Shown: positions 34,583 through 43,389, counted from the first letter of the stretch. The stretch: 64,000 nt of DNA from Oceanobacter sp045430275 (GCA_045430275.1 JAILXU010000005.1:164253-228252), one strand, 5' to 3'. A program made the numbers and translations. Notes: generated from the letters alone by a model not told the origin.

Positions 34583-35659
34583 TTACTGGGCGATACTGTT
34601 CAGGTACGCCTTGTCGGAGATTTCAGTCCAGCGACGTACTTTCTTCATGTAGTTCGCCTGGGAATCCAGAATCTCTTTGGCCATTGGATCTTGAGCGGCT
34701 TTCTCGGCCAGCAATTCATCGTTTGCTTTACGCATGGCGGTCATGACTTCTTCCGGGAACGATTTGATCTGAACTTTTTTGTAGTTCTTCTCGATCTCTT
34801 CCAGGTTCAGAGCCGATTCGTGGTAGGACTGTGCATACATGTCGTAAGCGGCGGTACGCATGGCAACGCGCAGGATTTCTTGCAGGTCAGCAGGCAGTTT
34901 CTTCCAGGTGCGCTTGTTCACCAGGAATTGCAGCTCAGTGCCTGGCTCATGCCAACCGGTGTAGTAGTACGGTGCAATCTTGTGGAAACCCATGCGCAGG
35001 TCGAGAGACGGGCCTACCCATTCCAGTGCGTCAATCGTGCGACGTTCCAGAGAGGTGTACAGCTCACCCGGTGGAATGTTGGTTGGCTTGGCGCCCAGCT
35101 TGGCAATCACTTCACCCGCGAAGCCCGGAATACGCATCTTCAGGCCTTTCAGGTCGTCCAGGGATTTGATCTCTTTCTGGAACCAGCCGCCCATCTGATT
35201 GCCGGTGTTACCGCCAGGGAAGCTCAGCAGGTTGTACTTGTCATACACCTTCTGCATCAATTCCATACCGCCGCCGTAGTAGAACCAGGAATACTGCTCA
35301 GGTGCGGTCATACCAAATGGCATGGTGGTGAAGTACAGGGTGTTTGGAACCTTGCCTTTCCAGTAATAGGAAGCGGAGTGGCCCAGGTCGTATTGACCGG
35401 CACGCACCATGTCAAAAATACCCAGTGGTGCTTTGTGTTTGTTCTTGGAATCAATGGTGATTTTCAGACGACCGTTCGACATTTTTTCGGCCATGGCGGC
35501 CATGTTGCGAGGTGCATCACCAAAGATAGGGAAGTTGGTTGGCCAGGTTTCAGCCATCTTCAGGCGGTAAACCTTGTCAGCAGCTTGTGCGCCGGTGGCT
35601 GCCGCCACACCACATACGCCGACTGCCAGCCAGCGCTTCAATTGGGATAGCTTGCTCAT
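34583..35659 (-). CDS. dctP: TRAP substrate-binding protein, TakP (2-oxoacid) type
   Basis: Periplasmic binding protein, 358 residues with a cleavable signal peptide (residues 1-26, ending ATGAQA). It belongs to the TakP subgroup rather than the C4-dicarboxylate DctP group: conserved GNTGNQMGGWF, LKMRIPGFAGEV, IDALEWVGP and GWHEPGTELQ place the Gln, Glu, Trp and Glu that bind the metal-carboxylate complex in TakP. The likely ligand is a 2-oxoacid or a related monocarboxylate, but this is inference. The ribosome site is AGGATAAC before the ATG at 35659. It is the first gene of the transport operon. Confidence 0.9.
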   Translation of the reverse strand: MSKLSQLKRWLAVGVCGVAAATGAQAADKVYRLKMAETWPTNFPIFGDAPRNMAAMAEKMSNGRLKITIDSKNKHKAPLGIFDMVRAGQYDLGHSASYYWKGKVPNTLYFTTMPFGMTAPEQYSWFYYGGGMELMQKVYDKYNLLSFPGGNTGNQMGGWFQKEIKSLDDLKGLKMRIPGFAGEVIAKLGAKPTNIPPGELYTSLERRTIDALEWVGPSLDLRMGFHKIAPYYYTGWHEPGTELQFLVNKRTWKKLPADLQEILRVAMRTAAYDMYAQSYHESALNLEEIEKNYKKVQIKSFPEEVMTAMRKANDELLAEKAAQDPMAKEILDSQANYMKKVRRWTEISDKAYLNSIAQ

Positions 35660-35777
35660 CTTGTTGTTATCCTGTGTTGGGTTCGTCGTTTTTGAGTCGA
35701 AGTCGACCCGTATCGCGAGTTTTTATGGTGCCGTTTGAGGGCATGGCGAGACTATTGGCAGGACTGCGGACACTATT

Positions 35778-35833
35778 GCGCAAACTACGTACTGGCGGCT
35801 GGTAGCACGTGTTTTTATCTACGTAGTTTTGCG
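35778..35833 (-). promoter_or_regulatory. Inverted repeat upstream of dctP, possible response-regulator operator
   Basis: GCGCAAACTACGTA (35778-35791) and TACGTAGTTTTGCG (35820-35833) are inverted copies differing by one A, separated by 28 bases. The repeat lies 119-174 bases before the dctP ATG. Each half holds TACGTA. Spaced half-sites of this sort suit a NarL-type dimer pair, and such a regulator is encoded in the same operon. Confidence 0.5.
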
Positions 35834-36204
35834 TAGGTGTTTTGCTGGGTTCGGGGGTTGAGGCCTTTAAATATCAGTCTTCTGGATGAGAATATTTGGT
35901 CTGACCAATTGCCCATGGTTTGCAAAAATACGCATGCGACTTTGGTCGATAATGGTGGGGAGGCGCTTTTTTTGGCTCGTCTGGATGTATTTTCGGGCAA
36001 AAATAAGCCAATTCACATCCAATGTGAGTGGTTTTCAAGATGGCGTCAATGGTGTTCTGTCAGGTTTGTGAGCCTATCGGGCAGCGACGTGTCTGGGCTG
36101 TGCCGGGTGATGGTTGGGATTTGACTACACTAGAAAAGAGCATGTTCTCCATGGCGGAACATGAAACTGCCTATTCAATCAGGTGATGTGATCGGGAGTC
36201 TGTG
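35834..36204. other. Intergenic region between dctP and putA
   Basis: About 370 bases with no supportable gene. It holds the upstream part of the dctP control region and the putA leader. TTGACT at 36121-36126 is a putative -35 for putA without a clear -10. CATGTTC (36141-36147) and GAACATG (36157-36163) form a 7-base inverted repeat 41 bases before the putA ATG and might be an operator. Confidence 0.4.
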
Positions 36205-39200
36205 ATGTTGTTTTCTGATGCAGATACGCTGAAAAGACCCTTGCCTGAACCAGATCCAGAGGTTTGGCGAGACGTTGTTACACGGCAGTCTCCTTTACAG
36301 CCCGATGAACAGGCTTTGGTCGGTGCGATTGGAAGTCGTCTGATTCGACAGTTACAGCAAGATAACCACTTCAGTTTGCTGGAACGGTTTTTGTCCAGAG
36401 TCGGGTTGGAGTCGGCAGAAGGGCAGGCTCTGATGGTGCTGTCGGAAAGCCTGCTTCGGGTGCCGGACACTCAGACCCAGACCGCGTTGTTGTCAGACTG
36501 TCTGGATGCGTGCGACTGGCAACGATTGAGCGCCATGGCATCCGATCACGACGGCATGAATCTGTTCTCGCTGGGAGGGCGGCTGTTACCGTTGATGGCA
36601 TGCTGGCATGCCTCGTCCGATGGTGGGTTGGGGCGTGCGTTCATGCGGCGTTCAGCCCGGTATGGGGTGCGCTTGCTGGGGCAACAGTTTGTGATAGGAG
36701 CGGATATCGAGTCTGCCCTTGATCGAGCCAAACGGAAGTCGGCCTACGATTATTCGTTCGATATGTTGGGGGAAGCAGCGTTAACAGCTCAGGATGCCGA
36801 GCGTTATTTTGTGGCCTACCAGCAGGCCATTGAAACGGCAGGACGGCAAGCTCGTTCTGATCGGGTGGTGGAGAATCCGAGTATTTCGATCAAGTTGTCA
36901 GCGTTATCACCGGTTTATCGGCGGTTGCAACGCCAGCGCGTCCTGGACGAGGTGGTGCCCAGGGTCTCGATGTTGGCACAGTTGGCCAGTCGTTATCAGT
37001 TGGGGCTGACGCTGGACGCTGAAGAGTCCGATCGGCTGGAGCTGCAACTGGATGTGCTGGAGGGTGTTCTGCAGTATTTGCAGCGTCGGGTGCCTTCGGG
37101 CTGGAGTGGTCTGGGCATTGCTGTTCAGGCTTATGGCTTGAGGGTCGGGCACGTTATTGAATGGTTGTATCGGGCCTCGGGTGTGTATGGCCGCCCCTTG
37201 TCGGTGCGCCTGGTCAAAGGTGCGTACTGGGACAGCGAAATCAAGCGTGCCCAGATATTGGGGAGTCGGCACTACCCGGTACTGACGGACAAGTCAGTGA
37301 CGGATCAGGCTTACCTGCATTGTGCCGGGCAATTATTTCAGCGTGCGGATCGGTTGTACCCCCAGTTTGCGACACACAATGCGTACACCGTCGCCGCTGT
37401 GCATGCCCTGTCGTTGCGATATCCCATGGTGCAGTGGGAGTACCAGCGCCTCTACGGCATGGGAGAGTCTTTGTACGATCGCGTGTTGTCCGATAGCGAT
37501 TTTTGCACGGGCTACGGCGATCGTCCGCGTTGTCGTGTGTACGCGCCAGTGGGGCCGTCTGATCAATTGCTGGCGTATCTGGTCAGGCGCTTGTTGGAAA
37601 ACGGCGCGAACACGTCGTTTGTACATCAGTTGGTCAGCCATCAATGCGCCCCGCCGCTGGCTGATTATCCCTCCTTGTGTCCGTTGCCGGAACCTGCAGA
37701 TTTGTATGGCAATCGGCGTCGCAATGCCCGAGGGCTGGATGTCGGTTGTGAGGCCGATCTGACTTGGGTGGAGGAGGCGCGCATTCCGTATCGTGATCAT
37801 TGCTGGGACTTTACTCACAGCTCCCGGGTGACGGCGTCGGGTGCCCGGTTATCCGTAACCAATCCGGCGCATTGGGATGAATGTGTCGGCCAGACTCTCC
37901 AGAGTACAGAAGCGGATGTGCAAGGTGCAGTCGTGCGGGCGACGGCGGCCCAGCCTGACTGGCAACGCTGGCCGGTGACAGAACGAATGGCGTGTTTGCA
38001 GCGTTACGCCGATTTGCTGGAACAACACACACCGGAGCTGTTGGCTCTGCTGTGTCGGGAGGCTGGTAAAACGCTGATGGATGCTGTTAACGAAATTCGG
38101 GAAGCCGTGGATTTTGCTCGTTATTACGCCAGTCAGGTTGAGCACGCGCTGCATATTGGGCTAACGGCTCATGGTACGGTCGCCTGCATTTCTCCCTGGA
38201 ATTTCCCGCTGGCTATTTTGAGTGGCCCGGTGCTGGCAGCGCTGGTGTGTGGTAACTCGGTAGTGGCTAAGCCCGCCGAGCAAACCCCGCTGATTGCCTG
38301 CCGTGCTGTGGCTCTGATGCATCAGGCGGGTATCCCGGAGGATGTGCTGCAACTGGTGATCGGGCCGGGAGAATCGGTAGGTGCGTGGTTACTGCAGCAA
38401 CCGGTCATCCGAGGCGTGTGTTTTACCGGCTCTTTGGCCACCGCCCGAATTATCCATCAGCAGGTGTCACATACTCTGCCACCGGATACGCCGTTGATCG
38501 CAGAAACCGGCGGTATTAACGCCATGATTGTCGATTCCACCGCACTGCCGGAGCAGGTGGTTCAGGATGTCATGGTCTCGGCATTTCAGAGTGCCGGTCA
38601 GCGGTGCTCGGCTTTGAGAGTGCTGTATCTGCAACAGGACATTGCAGAAGCCGTGATTGACCGGTTGCTGGGGGCGCTGGCGGAATGGCACGTTGGTGAT
38701 GCCTGGTCGTTGGACGTCGATCAGGGGCCGGTGATCGATGGCGAAGCCTATCGGCAGGTGCAGGCGTATTTGCAGCAAGCGGAAGAGGAAGGGCGGCTAC
38801 TGACGCCCGCAACGCTCTCTTCCATGCCGGAAAGTGGCTGGTTTATCGCGCCTGCGGTGATTCGGGTCGATGACATTGCGTCGATTGAGCGGGAGGTGTT
38901 TGGCCCGGTGCTTCATGTTGCCACGTTTGCGGCTGCTGAGCTGGACGCGGTGGTGGATGCTATTAACGCAACAGGCTATGGGCTGACATTTGCTCTGCAT
39001 ACTCGCATTCGTGAGCGGGCGGTGTCAGTGGCTTCTCGCATGCGAGTAGGGAATTGCTATATCAATCGCAATCAGGTGGGAGCGGTTGTTGGTGTTCAGC
39101 CTTTTGGTGGCGAAGGTTTGTCCGGGACTGGCCCGAAGGCGGGTGGGCCGCACTATTTGTCTCGGTTCTTGCGGCCTTATCGGGTTGCTGGAGCGGTGTC

Positions 39201-39840
39201 GGTTAGCCCCCCGTCGGCAGTATCTCCTGCCTCGGTGAAAGAGGCGGAGCTGCAGCAGCACCTGGATGCCCTGACAGGAAGCAGCATGCGTTCTTCTGAG
39301 CAGCTTGCGGAGCAACTTCAGCCGCTGGCCATCATGCTGGATCAGGCTGTGCCAGATACCTGGCATGACGCGTTGCCGGAAATTCTGGCGGGGCCAACGG
39401 GTGAATCTAATGTCTTGAGGCAGTATCCGCGTGGCAAGGTTGTGTGCATGGCTGAGAAGATCAAACCGGCATTAATGCTGGCCATGGTGGCTTTGCGGGC
39501 CGGGAATTCGGTGGTGTTGGTGGTTGGGGAATCTGTACCGGCAGCGGTTGGGGAAACACTGGTTGCCGCTGATTTGCCGATCCAGTGGATATCCGGGTTT
39601 ATGGAGCCAGACGTGTTGCGCGATGTCTCGGATGTTGCGCTGGTTTCTGTCAGCCGGGATCTGGGGGAAGGTTATTTACGGCGGGTACGTTGTGCGCTGG
39701 CCTTGCGCTCAGGCGCTCTGGTGACGTTGCTGGTGGATGACCGGAACCCTCGCCATTACCAGTTGGAAAGACATGTTTGTACCAACCTGACAGCAGCCGG
39801 AGGCAATATCCAGCTGCTGTCGCGAGGGTGGCAGCAATGA
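36205..39840 (+). CDS. putA: Bifunctional proline dehydrogenase / P5C dehydrogenase, type B
   Basis: Oxidises proline to glutamate, feeding electrons from FAD to quinone and then NAD. It has 1211 residues. An N-terminal helical arm leads into the FAD-dependent PRODH barrel (about 170-510, with VRLVKGAYWDSEIKRAQ and FATHNAYTVA). The P5C/aldehyde dehydrogenase domain (about 540-1010) has the general-base Glu in AETGGINAMI and the catalytic Cys801 in GQRCSALRV. Beyond residue 1010 a vestigial ALDH-like C-terminal domain ends with TAAGGNIQLLS, the flap motif of type B PutA. No ribbon-helix-helix DNA-binding domain is present, so this PutA should not repress its own gene. The ATG at 36205 has a GGGAG ribosome site; a GTG one codon earlier is possible. 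Confidence 0.96.
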   Translation: MLFSDADTLKRPLPEPDPEVWRDVVTRQSPLQPDEQALVGAIGSRLIRQLQQDNHFSLLERFLSRVGLESAEGQALMVLSESLLRVPDTQTQTALLSDCLDACDWQRLSAMASDHDGMNLFSLGGRLLPLMACWHASSDGGLGRAFMRRSARYGVRLLGQQFVIGADIESALDRAKRKSAYDYSFDMLGEAALTAQDAERYFVAYQQAIETAGRQARSDRVVENPSISIKLSALSPVYRRLQRQRVLDEVVPRVSMLAQLASRYQLGLTLDAEESDRLELQLDVLEGVLQYLQRRVPSGWSGLGIAVQAYGLRVGHVIEWLYRASGVYGRPLSVRLVKGAYWDSEIKRAQILGSRHYPVLTDKSVTDQAYLHCAGQLFQRADRLYPQFATHNAYTVAAVHALSLRYPMVQWEYQRLYGMGESLYDRVLSDSDFCTGYGDRPRCRVYAPVGPSDQLLAYLVRRLLENGANTSFVHQLVSHQCAPPLADYPSLCPLPEPADLYGNRRRNARGLDVGCEADLTWVEEARIPYRDHCWDFTHSSRVTASGARLSVTNPAHWDECVGQTLQSTEADVQGAVVRATAAQPDWQRWPVTERMACLQRYADLLEQHTPELLALLCREAGKTLMDAVNEIREAVDFARYYASQVEHALHIGLTAHGTVACISPWNFPLAILSGPVLAALVCGNSVVAKPAEQTPLIACRAVALMHQAGIPEDVLQLVIGPGESVGAWLLQQPVIRGVCFTGSLATARIIHQQVSHTLPPDTPLIAETGGINAMIVDSTALPEQVVQDVMVSAFQSAGQRCSALRVLYLQQDIAEAVIDRLLGALAEWHVGDAWSLDVDQGPVIDGEAYRQVQAYLQQAEEEGRLLTPATLSSMPESGWFIAPAVIRVDDIASIEREVFGPVLHVATFAAAELDAVVDAINATGYGLTFALHTRIRERAVSVASRMRVGNCYINRNQVGAVVGVQPFGGEGLSGTGPKAGGPHYLSRFLRPYRVAGAVSVSPPSAVSPASVKEAELQQHLDALTGSSMRSSEQLAEQLQPLAIMLDQAVPDTWHDALPEILAGPTGESNVLRQYPRGKVVCMAEKIKPALMLAMVALRAGNSVVLVVGESVPAAVGETLVAADLPIQWISGFMEPDVLRDVSDVALVSVSRDLGEGYLRRVRCALALRSGALVTLLVDDRNPRHYQLERHVCTNLTAAGGNIQLLSRGWQQ

Positions 39841-39843
39841 GCG

Positions 39844-41223
39844 TTATCGAGCCTGAAGGGCGGCGATGTCAGCATCCAGATCAACGACTTCCAAAGCATC
39901 CGCTGCCGGTGAAGCAGGGGAGAGCCCGGCTTGTGACAGGGCGTCGTTATCCATGCCATCAATGACCGCATTAACCATTAAGTGAGCCAGCGTGCGCATC
40001 AGTTCTTGCTGATGAGGGCGGAAACCCTCTTCATGGCGTGTAGTGAACAGCAAGACAAAACGATGTTGTCTGGGGCACAGGAAGCCGTAACCCATCACGT
40101 GTGTTGCGGAAGTGCGCTTGTGCAGTTCGCGCAGGAAACGTTCGTCGTGATGTCTCAAGGCCAGCTCGGTCAGGTTGTTAATATCCAGCCACTGGCCTTG
40201 CCCGATGGTGCTGAGTTGCTTGCCCAGTGATTTCGCGGTGGACACATGGCGGTATTTCCAGTCCCGGTTGATGTTTTCCGGTACCGAGTCGGAGAGGGCG
40301 ACGCGCTCTTCCTGAAGTTCCAGAAACCCAATCCAGTTCACACCCAGTGCTTCCTGGCTGTGCGCCAAGATGGTGTTCAATTTGTCATTGACGCTGCCGT
40401 TGCGGCTAAGTTGGCCCACCAGGTTCAGCATCAGGGCGGCACGGGCAGACAATTCGTTAAACGCTTGTTGTAACTCGCGGGTTTCACCGCTGCCATTCAG
40501 GTCTACGTTCAGGCCGTACTGGCCATCAGCGACTTGCTTGCAGGCACGGGCCGTGCGGACGACCGGGCGAATCACAAACATCAGGAAGGTGGTGAAGCTG
40601 ATCAGTACATAAGCAGCAACGAGGATCAGCATGGTTTGATTGAAGTCCTGGCTGCGCTGATCGACCCACTGTCCGGCTGTGGCCACCTGATTGGCAAGAT
40701 TGGCGGCGTCGCTGAACAGGGCTTCTTCACGATTGATGATTTGTTCCGCGCCCCATTCCAGTCGAGGTTGGGCTGGATCGCCCAGGGCTTCATCCAGATC
40801 CTGGCGAAACAGGTGCCATGACTGAATCACGGCCTGCTGTGTGGCCAATGCGGTGGCCGTTGGAGTTTCGCTTTGGTTGAACCACTGGAACAGAGGGTTG
40901 GTTGTCAATGTGTTGGCGGTGCTTGTCAGCGCGCGGTAGTCATTATCCAGCATGGCAACGTGCTGCTGAAACTGCTGATAGAACACCGCCAAATCACGTT
41001 CATAGCTGGCAAAATCGCGCGGAGCATTATCTTTATAGGTCAGTGCCAGTTGGCCCAGAGTGCCAATGTCGTCGGTGACGACTTCCAGTTTGCTTTGCCA
41101 GAGTGAGGTGGACGTCTGTACATCGCGTGACAAATTATGAGCGATGCTCATGGCAAAGATGCTGGCCAACAGGATCACGCCACCAAGGACGGAACGAGTC
41201 ACCAGGCTGTTCAATAGTTGCAT
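39844..41223 (-). CDS. Membrane HAMP-GAF protein without an output domain
   Basis: A 459-residue signalling-type protein that I cannot assign to a named gene. Transmembrane helix 1 is at about 10-30, a helical periplasmic region follows (about 31-195), helix 2 at about 197-218 (LILVAAYVLISFTTFLMFVI), then a HAMP-like segment (RPVVRTARACKQVADGQY), a short coiled coil and a GAF-like domain (about 275-430, NTILAHSQEALGVNWIGFLEL). No kinase, cyclase, methyl-accepting or HTH domain follows. The ATG at 41223 has a GGGAG site 8 bases upstream. It is convergent with putA, with a gap of only 3 bases and no terminator hairpin. Confidence 0.75.
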   Translation of the reverse strand: MQLLNSLVTRSVLGGVILLASIFAMSIAHNLSRDVQTSTSLWQSKLEVVTDDIGTLGQLALTYKDNAPRDFASYERDLAVFYQQFQQHVAMLDNDYRALTSTANTLTTNPLFQWFNQSETPTATALATQQAVIQSWHLFRQDLDEALGDPAQPRLEWGAEQIINREEALFSDAANLANQVATAGQWVDQRSQDFNQTMLILVAAYVLISFTTFLMFVIRPVVRTARACKQVADGQYGLNVDLNGSGETRELQQAFNELSARAALMLNLVGQLSRNGSVNDKLNTILAHSQEALGVNWIGFLELQEERVALSDSVPENINRDWKYRHVSTAKSLGKQLSTIGQGQWLDINNLTELALRHHDERFLRELHKRTSATHVMGYGFLCPRQHRFVLLFTTRHEEGFRPHQQELMRTLAHLMVNAVIDGMDNDALSQAGLSPASPAADALEVVDLDADIAALQAR

Positions 41224-41366
41224 GCTTGATACTCCCTTCAAATGATTGAATGGTCAGCTAGTCGGGGTAGCTGGCATTTTCTTACACACATGAAACAGAT
41301 TATTTTTGCGGGCAGGCATGAGAAAGCAGGGAAGTGATAAAAAATGAAATTTTTTCAAAAAAGATA

Positions 41367-41395
41367 TTGACGGCCCAAGAGGCTGTCAGTAATAT
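41367..41395 (+). promoter_or_regulatory. Strong sigma-70 promoter of the tRNA operon
   Basis: TTGACG and TAATAT with exactly 17 bases between them, followed by the GC-rich stretch GCGCGCTC before the expected start point near 41402. Such a discriminator is typical of stringently controlled stable-RNA promoters. tRNA-Glu begins 20 bases after the -10. Confidence 0.9.
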
Positions 41396-41414
41396 GCGCG
41401 CTCTTGATTGAGAC

Positions 41415-41490
41415 GTCCCCATCGTCTAGAGGCCTAGGACACTACCCTTTCACGGTGGTAACAGGGGTTCGAATCCCCTTGGGGATGCCA
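41415..41490 (+). tRNA. tRNA-Glu (anticodon TTC)
   Basis: A 76-base cloverleaf with encoded CCA. The anticodon loop is CCTTTCACG with TTC, the T-arm is AGGGGTTCGAATCCCCT, and the D-arm carries TCTAGAGGCCTAGGA. The acceptor stem GTCCCCA/TGGGGAT has a G-U pair at position 1-72, where E. coli has G-C. It lies close behind a strong promoter and 23 bases before tRNA-Gly. Confidence 0.97.
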
Positions 41491-41513
41491 CTTCTTTTTT
41501 AAGAAGTGCATGT

Positions 41514-41589
41514 GCGGGAATAGCTCAGTTGGTAGAGCACAACCTTGCCAAGGTTGGGGTCGCGAGTTCGAATCTCGTTTCCCGCTCCA
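41514..41589 (+). tRNA. tRNA-Gly (anticodon GCC)
   Basis: A 76-base cloverleaf with encoded CCA: acceptor GCGGGAA/TTCCCGC, D-arm AGCTCAGTTGGTAGAGC, anticodon loop CTTGCCAAG, T-arm GCGAGTTCGAATCTCGT. Second gene of the two-tRNA operon. Confidence 0.97.
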
Positions 41590-41595
41590 AATTCG

Positions 41596-41629
41596 AAAAA
41601 GCCGATTCAGAAATGGATCGGCTTTTTTA
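41596..41629 (+). terminator. Terminator of the tRNA operon
   Basis: AAAAAGCCGAT pairs with ATCGGCTTTTT, with a loop of about 10 bases and six T at the 3' end. It begins 6 bases after the CCA of tRNA-Gly. Confidence 0.92.
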
Positions 41630-42055
41630 TTGCCTGAAATACCTTCTCTGCGTGCCATCTGTACCCATTTTTCTGCTTGTGAGTGCTGTTCGCATCGCAT
41701 TCTTCAGTATCGTCTTGATAACACTCAGATTTTTTCTTGAAATAACATCAACTTAAGAACAATTTTTATCGAGTGGTTGACTGCTTTGGCGTTATTGTCT
41801 CGTTTTATCTACAACCTGTGCCCTTCTAAAGCAGCAGTCCTGGAGGTGGTGGTTTTCATACCCGTTGGTGATCGTCCAAAGTGGCATTAAACCGAGTGGG
41901 TTGGCCGATGGTGTGACGTTGGGCAAGTCTGGATAGTGAAGCAGCAGTGGTAGACAGGTGACAGTGCTTTTTGTTCAACAGAAAACTGGCCCTTTCTGTT
42001 TTGGGTGATGTTCTGTCTGCCGCGCCACAGTTTATTCACTCTCAGGACTATTCCA
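41630..42055. other. Intergenic region upstream of the porin gene
   Basis: About 425 bases with no supportable gene. A TTGACT at 41777-41782 could be a -35 for the porin but no good -10 is spaced 16-18 bases from it. If that promoter is real, the porin has a leader of about 250 bases, enough for small-RNA control, but I see no specific element. Confidence 0.35.
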
Positions 42056-43186
42056 ATGAAAAATAATAAGACGTTCAAATTGCTGCCATTGGCCATTGCC
42101 GCTGCCATGAGTGCCGAAACAATGGCGGCGATCACGCTGTACGATGAGGCCGATACCAGCTTCAGTGTGGACGGTCTGTTCAATACGTACTATGTGAATA
42201 GTGATACGGAAACCGATGGCGCTGAGGATTCTTCCCAGGCCCGCGTCAAAATGGGTTTCCTGCCAAACTACATTGGCTTTAACTTCAGCAAGAAAGTGGA
42301 TGACTTGACCGTTGGTGGTCGTTCTTCTTTCTGGGTCAGCACCAGTGATTCTGACCTGAATCGTAATAACGAAACTACCGATGCGGGTACGGATACTCTG
42401 ATCGATGTGCGTCAGTTCTATGCCACCGTTGATGGTTCTTTTGGTCAGGTGCTGCTGGGTAAAGACTTTGCACTGTTTAATCGCTCCAACATTCTGGGCG
42501 ACGAAATCCTGCTGGGCTATGGGCAGACCATTACAACTGGAGATGACGGCGGTAACGTATCTTTCGGTAATATTGGCACTGGTTACCTGTATCCATTCCC
42601 GAATTCCCAGATTACCTATCGTTCGCCTGATATGAACGGCTTCAAGGTTGCTATTGGCTTGCTGGACCCAACCAAATCTTCTGCCAACTCCGAAGAAAGT
42701 TCTCCGCGCATCGAAGGTGAAGCCACGTATAACTTCTCCAACGATAATTTTAGCGCCAAGGGCTGGGTTGGCTTTATGACCCAGAAATCTGAAGACAAGG
42801 TTGCTGATACCGAAGTCAAATCTTCCGGTACTTCCTACGGTCTGAACGTCAAGTTCTCCGGTCTGTCTGTAACGGCTTCTGGCTTCAAGGGCGAAGGTGT
42901 GGGCGCTGCTGGTCTGGGGCATATCCTGACGGCTGACGATGCTGAAGTGGATGGCATGTTGCTGCAAGCGTCCTACAGCATTGGTTCCGAGCGTTTTGTG
43001 ATCTCCAGGGGCGAAAACGAAGGCGGCACCACTGATGGTGGCAACCAGCTGGACATGGAAAACCAGACTTTGGCCTGGTTCCACAGCGTGAACAGCAATC
43101 TGACGCTGGTGGTTGAGCACAATAAAGCAGAAACAGACATCACTGAAACCAAGACGTTGGCACTGGGTGCGGTTGTTACTTTCTAA
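42056..43186 (+). CDS. Outer-membrane porin (Gram-negative porin family)
   Basis: A 376-residue beta-barrel channel. A signal peptide (residues 1-23, ending ETMA) is followed by alternating amphipathic strands and a C-terminal phenylalanine (LALGAVVTF), the BAM recognition signature. Asp/Glu-rich loops and the segment LGKDFALFNRSNIL in the position of the constriction loop match the trimeric porin_4 group. Solute preference cannot be read from the sequence. The ATG at 42056 has an AGGA site. The stop codon is the first three bases of a 14-bp tandem repeat. Confidence 0.88.
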   Translation: MKNNKTFKLLPLAIAAAMSAETMAAITLYDEADTSFSVDGLFNTYYVNSDTETDGAEDSSQARVKMGFLPNYIGFNFSKKVDDLTVGGRSSFWVSTSDSDLNRNNETTDAGTDTLIDVRQFYATVDGSFGQVLLGKDFALFNRSNILGDEILLGYGQTITTGDDGGNVSFGNIGTGYLYPFPNSQITYRSPDMNGFKVAIGLLDPTKSSANSEESSPRIEGEATYNFSNDNFSAKGWVGFMTQKSEDKVADTEVKSSGTSYGLNVKFSGLSVTASGFKGEGVGAAGLGHILTADDAEVDGMLLQASYSIGSERFVISRGENEGGTTDGGNQLDMENQTLAWFHSVNSNLTLVVEHNKAETDITETKTLALGAVVTF

Positions 43187-43239
43187 GTGTGTTTGACTAA
43201 GTGTGTTTGACTAAGTGTGTTTGACTAAGTGTGTTTGAT
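43184..43239. repeat. Four tandem copies of a 14-bp unit at the porin stop codon
   Basis: TAAGTGTGTTTGAC is repeated four times head to tail; only the last base of the fourth copy differs (T for C). The first TAA is the porin stop codon. Because the unit is not a multiple of three and carries its own TAA and TGA, the extra copies do not lengthen the protein. Confidence 0.97.
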
Positions 43240-43272
43240 TCTGGCCTCAGGTGGCCCGGATCGTCTCTCCCG

Positions 43273-43308
43273 AAACCCCCGTTACCGATTGGTAACGGGG
43301 GTTTTTGT
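43273..43308 (+). terminator. Terminator of the porin gene
   Basis: Perfect 14-base arms AAACCCCCGTTACC / GGTAACGGGGGTTT around a GATT loop, followed by T's. It lies 34 bases after the tandem repeat. Confidence 0.95.
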
Positions 43309-43389
43309 TGACTGGGTCAATAAAAGTCCGTCGACCTGATGGGCGAACGCGTTGTAATCCTGTAGCTTTGCATGATCGTCCAAGCCAAA

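Noticed and set aside
34517..35650. 377-codon open frame on the plus strand over dctP
   Set aside because: The minus strand encodes a complete TRAP binding protein with signal peptide and ligand residues; the plus frame is its shadow.
43184..43239. Tandem repeat as a CRISPR array
   Set aside because: The 14-bp units abut directly without spacers and there are no cas genes.
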